Assembly: GCA_900066355.1 (NCBI GenBank)
Contig: FMEL01000007.1
Location: 62,001 to 126,000 of the forward strand
Direction: 5' to 3'
Length of the DNA: 64,000 bases
Origin: an uncultured Ruminococcus sp.
GTDB taxonomy: Bacteria; Bacillota; Clostridia; Lachnospirales; Lachnospiraceae
The position numbers and the translations under genes are program-made. Shown here one piece after another: positions 16,641 through 24,609 of this stretch. Numbering within the stretch: position 1 is the stretch's first letter; each line of letters begins with the position of its first letter. The notes under the pieces were generated by a model. The model ran no database searches. It saw nothing but the letters and a program-made list of their open reading frames with translations, and was not told the origin of the DNA.

Positions 16641-18089
16641 ATGAAAAGAATCTTATTTGCAACATCAGAAGCAGTACCATTTATCAAGACAGGAGGCCTT
16701 GCAGACGTAGCAGGTGCACTTCCGAAATGTTTCGATAAACGTTATTTCGATGTACGCGTGATTTTACCGAAATATGCCTGTATGAAGCAGGAATGGAAAG
16801 ACAAAATGGAATATATCACCCACTTCTATATGGATCTGGGATATAAGAATTGTTATGTTGGAATTCTTCATATGGAATATGACGGAATCCAGTTTTACTT
16901 TATTGATAACGAATATTATTTTAGCGGTCCGAAACCGTATGACAGTGCACCATGGGATCTTGAGAAGTTTGCTTTCTTCTCAAAAGCAGTTCTCTCCGTG
17001 CTCCCGGTGATCGGATTCCGCCCGGATGTGATCCACTGCCACGACTGGCAGACAGGTCTTGTTCCGGTATATCTGCATGATTCTTTCCAGCAGAATGAAT
17101 TTTTCTGGGGAATCAAGACTGTTATGACAATCCATAACCTGAAATTCCAGGGCGTATGGGATGTAAAGACCGTACAGGGCATTACTGGTCTTTCTGATTA
17201 CTATTTTGCCCCGGATAAGCTGGAAGCATACAAAGATGCAAACTTCCTCAAAGGTGGAATTGTATTTGCAGATGCAGTAACAACAGTAAGTAATACTTAT
17301 GCCGAAGAGATCAAGACACCGTTTTACGGAGAGAGGCTGGATGGACTTCTCTGTGCACGTGCCCATGACCTTCGCGGTATCGTCAACGGAATTGATTATG
17401 ATGTATTCAATCCGGAGACAGATAAATACATTACACAGAATTATAATGCAAAGACCTTCCGCAAGGAAAAAGTCAAAAACAAGCTTCAGCTTCAGAGAGA
17501 TCTCGGGCTGAACGAAGATCCAAGGGCAATGCTTATCGGCATCGTTTCCCGTCTGACAGACCAGAAGGGATTTGACCTGATCGCATACATCATGGACGAG
17601 CTGTGTCAGGATGCAGTTCAGATTGTTGTACTTGGTACCGGTGAAGAACGCTATGAAAATATGTTCCGCCACTTTGACTGGAAATATCATGGAAAGGTAT
17701 CTGCTCAGATTTATTATGATGAGCCGATGTCCCACAGAATTTATGCAGCGTCAGATGCATTCCTGATGCCATCATTGTTTGAACCATGTGGTTTAAGTCA
17801 GCTGATGAGTCTCCGTTACGGTACCTTACCGATCGTACGTGAGACAGGCGGCCTGAAGGATACGGTACAGCCATACAACCAGTACGAGGGAACCGGTACA
17901 GGATTCAGCTTTACAAACTACAATGCACATGAGATGCTTGCAACTGTCCGCAATGCCGAAAAGGTATTTTATGACAACAAACGCGAATGGAATAAAATGG
18001 TTGACCGTGCAATGGCAGCAGACTTCTCATGGAGTCATTCCGCACAGCAGTATGAAGAAATGTACAACTGGCTGATCGGGGACAAATAA
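16641..18089 (+). CDS. glgA: Glycogen synthase (ADP-glucose)
   Basis: GT5 glycosyltransferase (482 aa) that extends alpha-1,4-glucan from ADP-glucose. The N-terminal KTGGLADVAGALPK motif binds the donor; the C-terminal nucleotide-binding half carries EPCGLSQLMSLRYGTLPIVRETGGL, split here as EPCGLSQLMSLRYG and ETGGLKD. Length is normal. An AAGGAGGGG site precedes the ATG and a possible promoter (TATAAT at 16559-16564, weak -35) overlaps the end of spo0A. glgC/glgD/glgB are not in the window; two GH13 enzymes elsewhere in it could act on the product. Confidence 0.95.
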   Translation: MKRILFATSEAVPFIKTGGLADVAGALPKCFDKRYFDVRVILPKYACMKQEWKDKMEYITHFYMDLGYKNCYVGILHMEYDGIQFYFIDNEYYFSGPKPYDSAPWDLEKFAFFSKAVLSVLPVIGFRPDVIHCHDWQTGLVPVYLHDSFQQNEFFWGIKTVMTIHNLKFQGVWDVKTVQGITGLSDYYFAPDKLEAYKDANFLKGGIVFADAVTTVSNTYAEEIKTPFYGERLDGLLCARAHDLRGIVNGIDYDVFNPETDKYITQNYNAKTFRKEKVKNKLQLQRDLGLNEDPRAMLIGIVSRLTDQKGFDLIAYIMDELCQDAVQIVVLGTGEERYENMFRHFDWKYHGKVSAQIYYDEPMSHRIYAASDAFLMPSLFEPCGLSQLMSLRYGTLPIVRETGGLKDTVQPYNQYEGTGTGFSFTNYNAHEMLATVRNAEKVFYDNKREWNKMVDRAMAADFSWSHSAQQYEEMYNWLIGDK

Positions 18090-18106
18090 ATAGTACAGAT
18101 ATCAGG

Positions 18107-18135
18107 AGGTACCGGGGAATTCCGGTATCTCTTTT
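18107..18135 (+). terminator. Possible terminator after glgA
   Basis: AGGTACCGG (18107-18115) pairs with CCGGTATCT (18122-18130), nine pairs with one G-U, followed by the short T-rich CTTTTG. The T-run is modest. Confidence 0.55.
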
Positions 18136-18166
18136 GTCATTTCAGGGAGAAAAATGTCAAAAAGTT

Positions 18167-18194
18167 TTGCTTGACTTTAGCTGGGATTTATAAT
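18167..18194 (+). promoter_or_regulatory. Promoter of recA
   Basis: TATAAT at 18189-18194 with TTGCTT at 18167-18172 (16-base spacer). A better-looking TTGACT at 18171 is only 12 bases away from the -10, too close. The SOS operator lies just downstream. Confidence 0.6.
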
Positions 18195-18213
18195 AGCATA
18201 TAAGAAGAAAACA

Positions 18214-18227
18214 CGAACATAGGTTTG
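18214..18227 (+). promoter_or_regulatory. LexA (SOS) operator of recA
   Basis: CGAACATAGGTTTG matches 12 of 14 positions of the Gram-positive LexA box CGAACRNRYGTTCG. It is 20 bases downstream of the -10 box, where LexA would block transcription, and supports recA starting at 18276 rather than at the in-frame TTG 18225 inside the operator. Confidence 0.75.
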
Positions 18228-18275
18228 GTATCACCCATAAATAAAATTCTAAATAAAGTTAAGGAGAATCCTGAA

Positions 18276-19319
18276 ATGATGAACGAAGAGAAGCAGAAGG
18301 CGCTGGAAGCAGCCCTTGGACATATTGAGAAGCAGTACGGTAAAGGATCCGTGATGAAGCTTGGAGATTCCAGCTCTAATATGGTGGTAGAGGCGGTTCC
18401 GACCGGTTCCCTGGGACTGGATATTGCGCTTGGCGTTGGCGGTGTACCGAAGGGAAGAATCGTTGAGATCTACGGACCGGAGTCCAGTGGTAAGACGACA
18501 GTTGCCTTACATATGGTTGCAGAAGTACAGAAGCGAGGCGGAATCGCCGGTTTCATTGATGCAGAGCATGCGCTTGATCCGGTCTATGCGAAGAATATCG
18601 GTGTTGATATCGACAATCTTTATATTTCCCAGCCGGATAACGGTGAGCAGGCACTTGAGATCACTGAGACGATGGTACGTTCCGGTGCGGTGGATATCGT
18701 GATCGTTGACTCTGTTGCAGCACTTGTCCCGAAGGCAGAGATTGAGGGCGATATGGGAGACAGCCATGTAGGTCTTCATGCGAGACTGATGTCTCAGGCA
18801 CTTCGTAAACTTACTGCGGCAATCAGCCGTTCCAACTGTGTGGTAATCTTTATCAATCAGCTTCGTGAAAAGGTTGGTGTTATGTTCGGTAATCCGGAGA
18901 CTACGACCGGTGGACGTGCCCTGAAGTTCTATGCTTCCGTACGTCTTGATGTCAGAAGGACAGAGACTTTGAAGCAGGGCGGAGAGATGGTTGGTAACCA
19001 TGTAAAGGTTAAAGTCGTTAAGAACAAAGTTGCTCCGCCGTTTAAACAGGCAGAGTTCGATATCATGTTTGGCACCGGTATTTCCAGAGAAGGTGAGATC
19101 CTTGATCTGGCCGCAGAATGTAATGTGGTCAACAAGAGCGGTGCATGGTACTCTTACAATGGAGAACGTATCGGCCAGGGACGTGAGAATGTCAAGATTT
19201 TCCTGAAAGACCATCCGGAGATCTGTGAAGAAATCGAGAAGAAAGTAAGGATCCAGTACCATCTGCTTCCGGGTGAAGAGCCGGAGAATGCAGAGCAGGA
19301 CGGAGAAGAACAGGAATAA
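18276..19319 (+). CDS. recA: Recombinase RecA
   Basis: Homologous recombination and SOS coprotease (347 aa). Walker A is GPESSGKTT, the IDAEHALDP and SQPDNGEQALEI segments follow, and INQLREKVGVMFGNPETTTGG holds loop L2 residues. The start is ATG 18276 with AAGGAGA nine bases upstream; the open frame extends to TTG 18225 but that overlaps the LexA box. Length then equals the family norm. recX follows after four bases, so the pair is co-transcribed. Confidence 0.98.
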   Translation: MMNEEKQKALEAALGHIEKQYGKGSVMKLGDSSSNMVVEAVPTGSLGLDIALGVGGVPKGRIVEIYGPESSGKTTVALHMVAEVQKRGGIAGFIDAEHALDPVYAKNIGVDIDNLYISQPDNGEQALEITETMVRSGAVDIVIVDSVAALVPKAEIEGDMGDSHVGLHARLMSQALRKLTAAISRSNCVVIFINQLREKVGVMFGNPETTTGGRALKFYASVRLDVRRTETLKQGGEMVGNHVKVKVVKNKVAPPFKQAEFDIMFGTGISREGEILDLAAECNVVNKSGAWYSYNGERIGQGRENVKIFLKDHPEICEEIEKKVRIQYHLLPGEEPENAEQDGEEQE

Positions 19320-19323
19320 TTAA

Positions 19324-19806
19324 ATGACAGATATGGAACAGCAGAGGGAGGCACGTAAGAAAGCCCTGCGTCTTCTGGAACATATGGATCGTACGGAGAA
19401 GGGATTGACGGATCGCCTTCTCCGTGCCGGCTTTTCAGAGGAACTTGCAGAGGATGCTGTCTCTTATGTAAAGGATTATGGTTATATCAATGACCGGAGA
19501 TATGCGCTGAATTATATTATGTACAGAATTCATGACAAGAGCCGTCAGAAGATTTTTCAGGAACTATCCGGGAAGGGAATCGACCGACAGACGATACAGG
19601 ATGCGTGGGAGGAAGCAGAGGAACTTGAGACACCGGATGAGAGAGCTCTTCTGTGCCAGATGATCGAGAAGAAGTACGAGCCCGGAGCGGAGCTTGATGA
19701 GCGTGAGATGCGTCGCCTTTACGGATATCTGGCACGACGTGGATTCCGCTCGGGAGACATCTTTTCGGTGCTTGAAGAAATGGACATAACACAAATAAAA
19801 ACTTGA
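19324..19806 (+). CDS. recX: Regulatory protein RecX
   Basis: 160-aa helical protein that modulates RecA filaments. The family pattern of three-helix repeats is visible: ALRLLEHMDRTEKGLTDRLLRAGF, here cut as RTEKGLTDRLLRAGF, then AVSYVKDYGYINDRRYALNYI and, near the end, GYLARRGFRSGDIFSVLEEM. It is only four bases after recA and is presumably under the same SOS control. Its stop overlaps the -35 box of the rny promoter. Confidence 0.92.
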   Translation: MTDMEQQREARKKALRLLEHMDRTEKGLTDRLLRAGFSEELAEDAVSYVKDYGYINDRRYALNYIMYRIHDKSRQKIFQELSGKGIDRQTIQDAWEEAEELETPDERALLCQMIEKKYEPGAELDEREMRRLYGYLARRGFRSGDIFSVLEEMDITQIKT

Positions 19807-19831
19807 CATAATTCCCAAAAACAGCTAAACT
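19803..19831 (+). promoter_or_regulatory. Sigma-A-type promoter of rny
   Basis: TTGACA (19803-19808), a 17-base spacer and TAAACT (19826-19831), about 48 bases before the rny start. Confidence 0.65.
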
Positions 19832-19878
19832 TGTATTGTTGTATTTGTACAATGAAAACTAAATAAGGAGGTGCTCCT

Positions 19879-21438
19879 GTGGCAATTACAATCATTGTAG
19901 CAATTGTCGCTGTAGCGGTCGCACTGCTTATTGCGGTTCCCATTACTTGCAAGGTTGCTGTTAACAACAAAGTGCAGAAAGACGCAGAAGTTGTTGGCAC
20001 AGCAGAAGACAGAGCAAGAAGCATCATAGATGAAGCTTTAAAAACTGCTGAGACGAAGAAGAGAGAAGCTTTATTGGAAGTAAAGGAAGAATCCCTCAGA
20101 ACGAAAAATGAACTTGAGAAGGAAACCAAGGAACGAAGATCAGAACTGCAGAAATACGAAAGACGTGTCCTGTCAAAAGAGGAATCTGTTGACAAGAAGG
20201 CGGATGCAGTAGAGAAGCGTGAAGCAGAGTGCACAGCAAAAGTTGCTGAGTTACAAAAAAGAGAAAAGAAAGTAGACGAACTTGAACAAAAAGGAGTACA
20301 GGAACTGGAAAGAATTTCCGGTCTGACCTCCGATCAGGCAAAAGACGAGTTACTCAGAAGTGTAGAAGACGATGTCAAAGTAGACGTGGCAAGACTCTAC
20401 AAAGAGCTTGAGAGCCGCGCGAAAGAAGACGCCGGTAAGAAGGCAAAGGAATACGTGGTAAATGCAATCCAGAAATGTGCAGTAGACCATGTTTCCGAAA
20501 CTACAATTTCCGTTGTACAGCTTCCAAGTGATGAGATGAAAGGAAGAATCATCGGCCGTGAAGGACGTAACATTCGTACCCTTGAAACACTGACAGGTGT
20601 TGATCTCATTATCGATGATACCCCGGAAGCAGTAGTTTTATCAGCATTTGATCCGATTCGACGTGAGATTGCCAGAGTTGCTCTGGAAAAATTAATCGTT
20701 GACGGACGTATCCATCCGGCAAGAATCGAAGAAATGGTAGAGAAAGCACAGAAAGAAGTAGAAGCACAGATCCGTGAAGACGGTGAGAATGCAGCAATGG
20801 ACGTTGGTGTTCATGGTATTCATCCGGAGCTTCTGAAACTTCTTGGACGTATGAAATTCCGTACCAGCTATGGACAGAATGCACTGAAACATTCTATCGA
20901 AGTAGCACAGCTTTCCGGACTTCTTGCAGGAGAAATCGGAGCGGATGTCCGCATGGCAAAACGTGCCGGACTGCTTCATGATATCGGCAAATCTATTGAC
21001 CATGAAGTAGAAGGATCACATATCCAGATTGGTGTGGATCTTTGTAAGAAATACAAAGAGTCAGCAGTTGTTATCAATACAGTTGCTTCTCATCATGGAG
21101 ATGTGGAACCGGAGTCTCTGGTTGCATGCATTGTACAGGCGGCTGATGCAATTTCTGCAGCAAGACCTGGTGCAAGACGTGAGACACTGGAAACTTATAC
21201 CAACCGCTTGAAACAGCTTGAAGATATCACAAATGAATTCAAGGGTGTTGACAAGTCATTTGCTATTCAGGCAGGCAGAGAAATTCGTGTAATGGTAATA
21301 CCGGAACAGGTAAATGATGCAGATATGGTTCTGCTGGCACGTGATATTTCCAAACAGATCGAAGCTGAACTGGAATATCCGGGACAGATCAAGGTCAATG
21401 TAATCCGTGAGAGCCGTGCAGTAGATTACGCGAAATAA
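19879..21438 (+). CDS. rny: Ribonuclease Y
   Basis: Membrane-anchored endoribonuclease (519 aa) that starts mRNA decay in Firmicutes. It has an N-terminal membrane helix (residues 2-25), a long coiled coil (about 35-200), a KH domain with MKGRIIGREGRNIRTLE, and an HD domain with the metal pair in LLHDIGKSIDHE. The GTG start is preceded by AAGGAGG. Length is standard. It has its own promoter and a strong terminator. Confidence 0.97.
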   Translation: MAITIIVAIVAVAVALLIAVPITCKVAVNNKVQKDAEVVGTAEDRARSIIDEALKTAETKKREALLEVKEESLRTKNELEKETKERRSELQKYERRVLSKEESVDKKADAVEKREAECTAKVAELQKREKKVDELEQKGVQELERISGLTSDQAKDELLRSVEDDVKVDVARLYKELESRAKEDAGKKAKEYVVNAIQKCAVDHVSETTISVVQLPSDEMKGRIIGREGRNIRTLETLTGVDLIIDDTPEAVVLSAFDPIRREIARVALEKLIVDGRIHPARIEEMVEKAQKEVEAQIREDGENAAMDVGVHGIHPELLKLLGRMKFRTSYGQNALKHSIEVAQLSGLLAGEIGADVRMAKRAGLLHDIGKSIDHEVEGSHIQIGVDLCKKYKESAVVINTVASHHGDVEPESLVACIVQAADAISAARPGARRETLETYTNRLKQLEDITNEFKGVDKSFAIQAGREIRVMVIPEQVNDADMVLLARDISKQIEAELEYPGQIKVNVIRESRAVDYAK

Positions 21439-21467
21439 TTCTTTCTGAAACATAAACGTGAAAGTTC

Positions 21468-21508
21468 AAAAGAGTATGATGTCCATACAGGATGTCATAC
21501 TCTTTTTT
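21468..21508 (+). terminator. Intrinsic terminator after rny
   Basis: AAAAGAGTATGA pairs with TCATACTCTTTT (12 bp) around a short loop that can also pair internally, followed by six T ending at 21508. Repeat copy B begins inside the T-run. Confidence 0.88.
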
Positions 21509-21690
21509 ATGTAATAGGAAATTACTCCGTAATGTTCCTATTACATAAAAACGCTCCGCGAGGATGCGACCAGATGCATGAGGAACATGTCTGCTGAAGC
21601 AGACTGCATCTGGCGCGCAAAGCGTAACAAGTCCCTCAAAGATTGAGGGATTCAGGGAGTTTGAAGCGGACTTGTCCGCTTTGTTCTGTG
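21504..21690 (+). repeat. Dispersed hairpin element, copy B (complete form)
   Basis: 187-nt element made almost wholly of hairpins and without a coding frame. H1: 21504-21520 pairs with 21535-21551 (17 bp) and continues inward with ATTAC/GTAAT to a three-base loop, one bulged G. H2: ACGCT/AGCGT (21551, 21621) encloses CCAGATGCA/TGCATCTGG (21570, 21605) and GTCTGCT/AGCAGAC (21589, 21598). H3: TCCCTCAA/TTGAGGGA (21632, 21643). H4: AAGCGGAC/GTCCGCTT (21664, 21674). Copies A and C are internal-deletion forms. It fills most of the 323-base spacer between rny and spoIIM. Confidence 0.88.
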
Positions 21691-21761
21691 TATGTAGAAG
21701 AGACTTTGGCTTTTGGTTCTATTCATACTTACGTGTTCGTAAACTGATACGGGGTGAGGCA

Positions 21762-22355
21762 ATGAATCGTGAAATTGGAGTTTATGAAAGAAAAAAATAT
21801 CCGGGTCAGTTTTTATTTGGAATGGGATTTCTGATCGGAGTGATTTTACCGAATTTTATTTACCGGACGCAGTGGCGTCAGAGCACCGCATCATCTATGT
21901 ATCTTATGGGGATTTTGGCAGGAGATAACAGTGCAGAGTATTTCTGGCAGGTACTCAAGATGAGAGGTGGAATCTTTCTGCTTGCGGCATGCAGCGGTGT
22001 GACGATATTCGGAATGCCACTGGCCATCATGGGAATGCTTGCGGGAGGAGTGTTGATTGGAATGCTGCTCACTGTATCAGTGCTGCAGTTTGGTCTGAAT
22101 GGAGGCCTGATCGGTGCAGGACTTCTTTTTCCCCAGTATCTTCTGTATCTGCCATGCATGTTTATCGGACTGGAACAGATTTACAGCTGTTCAAAAAGAC
22201 TGTGGAAGAACCGTTCTTTTTCAGCAGGACAGATTACCGGATATCTTCTGAGAATGCTGTTATGCGCGGCACTCTGGCTGGCGGGGATTTTTCTGGAAGT
22301 ATATTGTAATCCGAAGATCACAGAAATCCTGATAAAAAATTTAAAAATTTTTTGA
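21762..22355 (+). CDS. spoIIM: Stage II sporulation protein M
   Basis: Polytopic membrane protein (197 aa) of the DUF95/SpoIIM family, a partner of SpoIID and SpoIIP in septal peptidoglycan removal and engulfment. Five or so membrane helices are seen (for example FLFGMGFLIGVILPNFIY and LLRMLLCAALWLAGIFLEVY), and the protein ends soon after the last helix. ATG 21762 with GGGGTGAGG upstream is chosen; the open frame extends to 21672, but that part is the right end of the dispersed repeat. The spoIIM-xerD order is common in spore formers. Confidence 0.85.
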   Translation: MNREIGVYERKKYPGQFLFGMGFLIGVILPNFIYRTQWRQSTASSMYLMGILAGDNSAEYFWQVLKMRGGIFLLAACSGVTIFGMPLAIMGMLAGGVLIGMLLTVSVLQFGLNGGLIGAGLLFPQYLLYLPCMFIGLEQIYSCSKRLWKNRSFSAGQITGYLLRMLLCAALWLAGIFLEVYCNPKITEILIKNLKIF

Positions 22356-22413
22356 GTGGATTTTACCAGATGTGGTGGTGGTTTACAATAAAATCTCGAT
22401 ATTTGGTGGAAGA

Positions 22414-22438
22414 TGTCGAAAATGCCTGTTTTGCAGGC
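22414..22438 (+). promoter_or_regulatory. 0A-box-like site and weak terminator after spoIIM
   Basis: TGTCGAA (22414-22420) matches the 0A-box core and is followed by GCCTG/CAGGC (22424-22428, 22434-22438) with a T-run to 22442, a short possible terminator of spoIIM. Both calls are tentative. Confidence 0.35.
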
Positions 22439-22458
22439 TTTTCATGCAAAAATAGTGT

Positions 22459-22487
22459 TTGATTTTATGTAAAATAATCAGTATAAT
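22459..22487 (+). promoter_or_regulatory. Sigma-A-type promoter of xerD
   Basis: TTGATT (22459-22464), a 17-base spacer and TATAAT (22482-22487), about 52 bases before the xerD start. Confidence 0.68.
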
Positions 22488-22539
22488 ACAGATACATTTT
22501 CAGGAAAAATATGTAGAAACAGAGTTGGGATGAAGCAGA

Positions 22540-23424
22540 ATGGAAAGAGTAGTCGAGGATTTCATTTTATATTTACATGAGACGAAAAATACCTCAAAAA
22601 ATACAGAAGTGTCGTATGAACGTGACCTGAAAAAACTGATTCGATATTTACAGGAACAGGATCTTGCGAGTTTTTCGGAAGTGACCTGTACAGATCTGCA
22701 GGGATATTTAAATAAAATAAAAAGTGAAAATCTGGCGGCATCGACGATTTCAAGAAATATTGCGTCAATCCGGGCTCTTTATCATTATCTGCTAAAAAAA
22801 GGAATTGTAGCAGAAGACCCGACAGAGGCATTACATACACCGAAGATTGAGAAGAAACTGCCGGAGATCCTTTCTGTTGAGGAAGTAGACCGTCTGCTGA
22901 AACAGCCGGATATCCGCACACCGAAGGGCATCCGTGACAATGCGATGATGGAACTTCTGTATGCAACGGGCATGCGTGTCAGCGAACTGATTCATCTCAG
23001 GACTACAGATATCAATCTTCAGATGGGCTATGTGGTATGCCATGACAGTGACAAAGAACGTATCATCCCGATCGGAAATGTCAGCCGTAATGCGATTTTG
23101 CAATATATGGAGCATTCCAGAGGCTTTTTTACAAAAGATACAAATGAGAGTGCACTGTTTACGAACTGCTCCGGGAAATCCATGAGCAGACAGGGATTTT
23201 GGAAAGTATTGAAAGGATATGCGGCAGATGCCGGAATCCACAGAGATATCACACCGCATACACTTCGCCATTCTTTTGCGGCACATATGCTGCAGAACGG
23301 GGCGGATGTAAAGAGTGTACAGGAAATGCTGGGACATGCAGATGTTTCATCGACACAGATTTATCTGGGACTGAACGTTTCGAAGATGAGAGATGTGTAT
23401 ATGAAAGCACACCCGAGACATTGA
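22540..23424 (+). CDS. xerD: Tyrosine recombinase XerD (XerC/D type)
   Basis: Site-specific tyrosine recombinase (294 aa) resolving chromosome dimers at dif. The N-terminal SAM-like domain covers residues 1-85; the catalytic domain has the first Arg in TGMRVSELIHL, His-x-x-Arg in HTLRHSFAAHML, the second His in LGHADVSSTQIY, and Tyr in that last segment. Length equals XerC/XerD. The location after spoIIM favours XerD, but XerC cannot be excluded by eye. Confidence 0.93.
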   Translation: MERVVEDFILYLHETKNTSKNTEVSYERDLKKLIRYLQEQDLASFSEVTCTDLQGYLNKIKSENLAASTISRNIASIRALYHYLLKKGIVAEDPTEALHTPKIEKKLPEILSVEEVDRLLKQPDIRTPKGIRDNAMMELLYATGMRVSELIHLRTTDINLQMGYVVCHDSDKERIIPIGNVSRNAILQYMEHSRGFFTKDTNESALFTNCSGKSMSRQGFWKVLKGYAADAGIHRDITPHTLRHSFAAHMLQNGADVKSVQEMLGHADVSSTQIYLGLNVSKMRDVYMKAHPRH

Positions 23425-23433
23425 ATCATAATT

Positions 23434-23462
23434 AAGGACCTGCCGAATAGCAGGTCCTTTTG
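23434..23462. terminator. Bidirectional terminator between xerD and DAHP synthase
   Basis: A perfect 10-bp stem AAGGACCTGC (23434-23443) with GCAGGTCCTT (23450-23459), a six-base loop and TTTT at the right. It lies between convergent genes. Confidence 0.85.
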
Positions 23463-23470
23463 CTGATTTA

Positions 23471-24502
23471 TCAGCACATTTCCGCGATTGTGTAAAGCAG
23501 TTTTTCGGATTCTTCCCATCCAAGACAAGGGTCTGTGATGGATTTTCCGTAAATATGTGTACCACCGATCTTCTGGTTGCCTGGCTCAATGTAACTTTCA
23601 ATCATGAAGCCTTTGACCAGTTTGTGAAGCTCCGGATCGACCATACGGCTGTGGAGAACTTCTTTTGCAATACGAACCTGCTGTTCATACTGTTTGTTGG
23701 AATTGGAGTGGTTGGTATCAACGATGACAGCAGGATTCTGCAGATTTTTTTCCTGATATTTTTCCCACAGAAGACGGAGATCTTCGTAATGGTAGTTCGG
23801 AATCGCCTCTCCGTGTTTGCTTACGGCACCGCGAAGAATGGTATGTGCCAGAGGATTTCCGGCTGTTTCAACTTCCCAGCTTCTGTAGATAAAGCGGTGA
23901 GATCCCTGAGCTGCAACAACAGAGTTGAGCATAACACTGTAGTCACCACTGGTCGGGTTTTTCATTCCGGCAGGTACATCCATACCGCTGACGGTAAGTC
24001 GATGCTGCTGATCTTCTACGGAACGTGCACCTACAGCGACATAAGAGAGAATGTCGGAAAGATAACGGTAGTTTTCAGGATAAAGCATTTCATCTGCACA
24101 GGTGAAACCACTTTCCTGGATGGCGTGGATGTGCATCTTACGGATGGCAATCAGACCGGCAAGCATATCCGGAGCTTTTTCCGGATCCGGCTGGTGAACC
24201 ATACCCTTGTAACCTTCGCCTGTTGTACGTGGCTTATTTGTATAAACTCTCGGAATGATCAGAACTTTATCCTCAATTTTTTCCTGAACTTTGCGGAGAC
24301 GGAGAAGATAGTCACATACAGCATCTTCGTTGTCCGCAGAACAAGGTCCGATGATGGCAAGAAATTTATCGGATTTCCCGGTAAAAACATCACGGATTTC
24401 CTGATCTCTTTTTGCCTTTAATTCCTGAATGGCAGTATCAATGGGATACTGATTACGTATTTCGGCAGGTGTAGGCAGTTTCTTTAAAAAAGTGAATCCC
24501 AT
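23471..24502 (-). CDS. aroF: 3-deoxy-7-phosphoheptulonate synthase (DAHP synthase, class I)
   Basis: First enzyme of the shikimate pathway (343 aa), joining PEP and erythrose 4-phosphate. AroG-type motifs are visible: AIIGPCSADNEDAV, PRVYTNKPRTTGEGYKG, YPENYRYLSDILSYVAVGAR (cut at 20), GMKNPTSGDYSVMLN and VDTNHSNSNKQ. No fused chorismate mutase or extra regulatory domain is seen; length fits the plain enzyme. It is monocistronic between terminators, has a GAGGAGG ribosome site, and a perfect hairpin in its leader directly before that site. Confidence 0.96.
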   Translation of the reverse strand: MGFTFLKKLPTPAEIRNQYPIDTAIQELKAKRDQEIRDVFTGKSDKFLAIIGPCSADNEDAVCDYLLRLRKVQEKIEDKVLIIPRVYTNKPRTTGEGYKGMVHQPDPEKAPDMLAGLIAIRKMHIHAIQESGFTCADEMLYPENYRYLSDILSYVAVGARSVEDQQHRLTVSGMDVPAGMKNPTSGDYSVMLNSVVAAQGSHRFIYRSWEVETAGNPLAHTILRGAVSKHGEAIPNYHYEDLRLLWEKYQEKNLQNPAVIVDTNHSNSNKQYEQQVRIAKEVLHSRMVDPELHKLVKGFMIESYIEPGNQKIGGTHIYGKSITDPCLGWEESEKLLYTIAEMC

Positions 24503-24515
24503 ATTTTCCTCCTCG

Positions 24516-24579
24516 TGTCCAATGCGTTTTCAATTGGACATATCAGGCTTATTATATATGATTGTTAAGTAATTGTCGA
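24516..24579 (-). promoter_or_regulatory. Promoter and leader hairpin of DAHP synthase
   Basis: On the minus strand: TCGACA (24579-24574), a 17-base spacer and TATAAT (24556-24551). The -35 box is part of ATCGACA, close to the 0A-box complement TTCGACA; a perfect TGTCGAA lies at 24599-24605. The leader has an 8-bp inverted repeat TGTCCAAT/ATTGGACA (24516-24523, 24533-24540) directly upstream of the ribosome site. Confidence 0.55.
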
Positions 24580-24609
24580 TAGAGAAAGGTACGTATTTTG
24601 TCGAAATCC

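Noticed and set aside
21672..21761. N-terminal extension of spoIIM
   Set aside because: The extra 30 codons come from the right end of repeat copy B and flanking DNA; ATG 21762 has the ribosome site.
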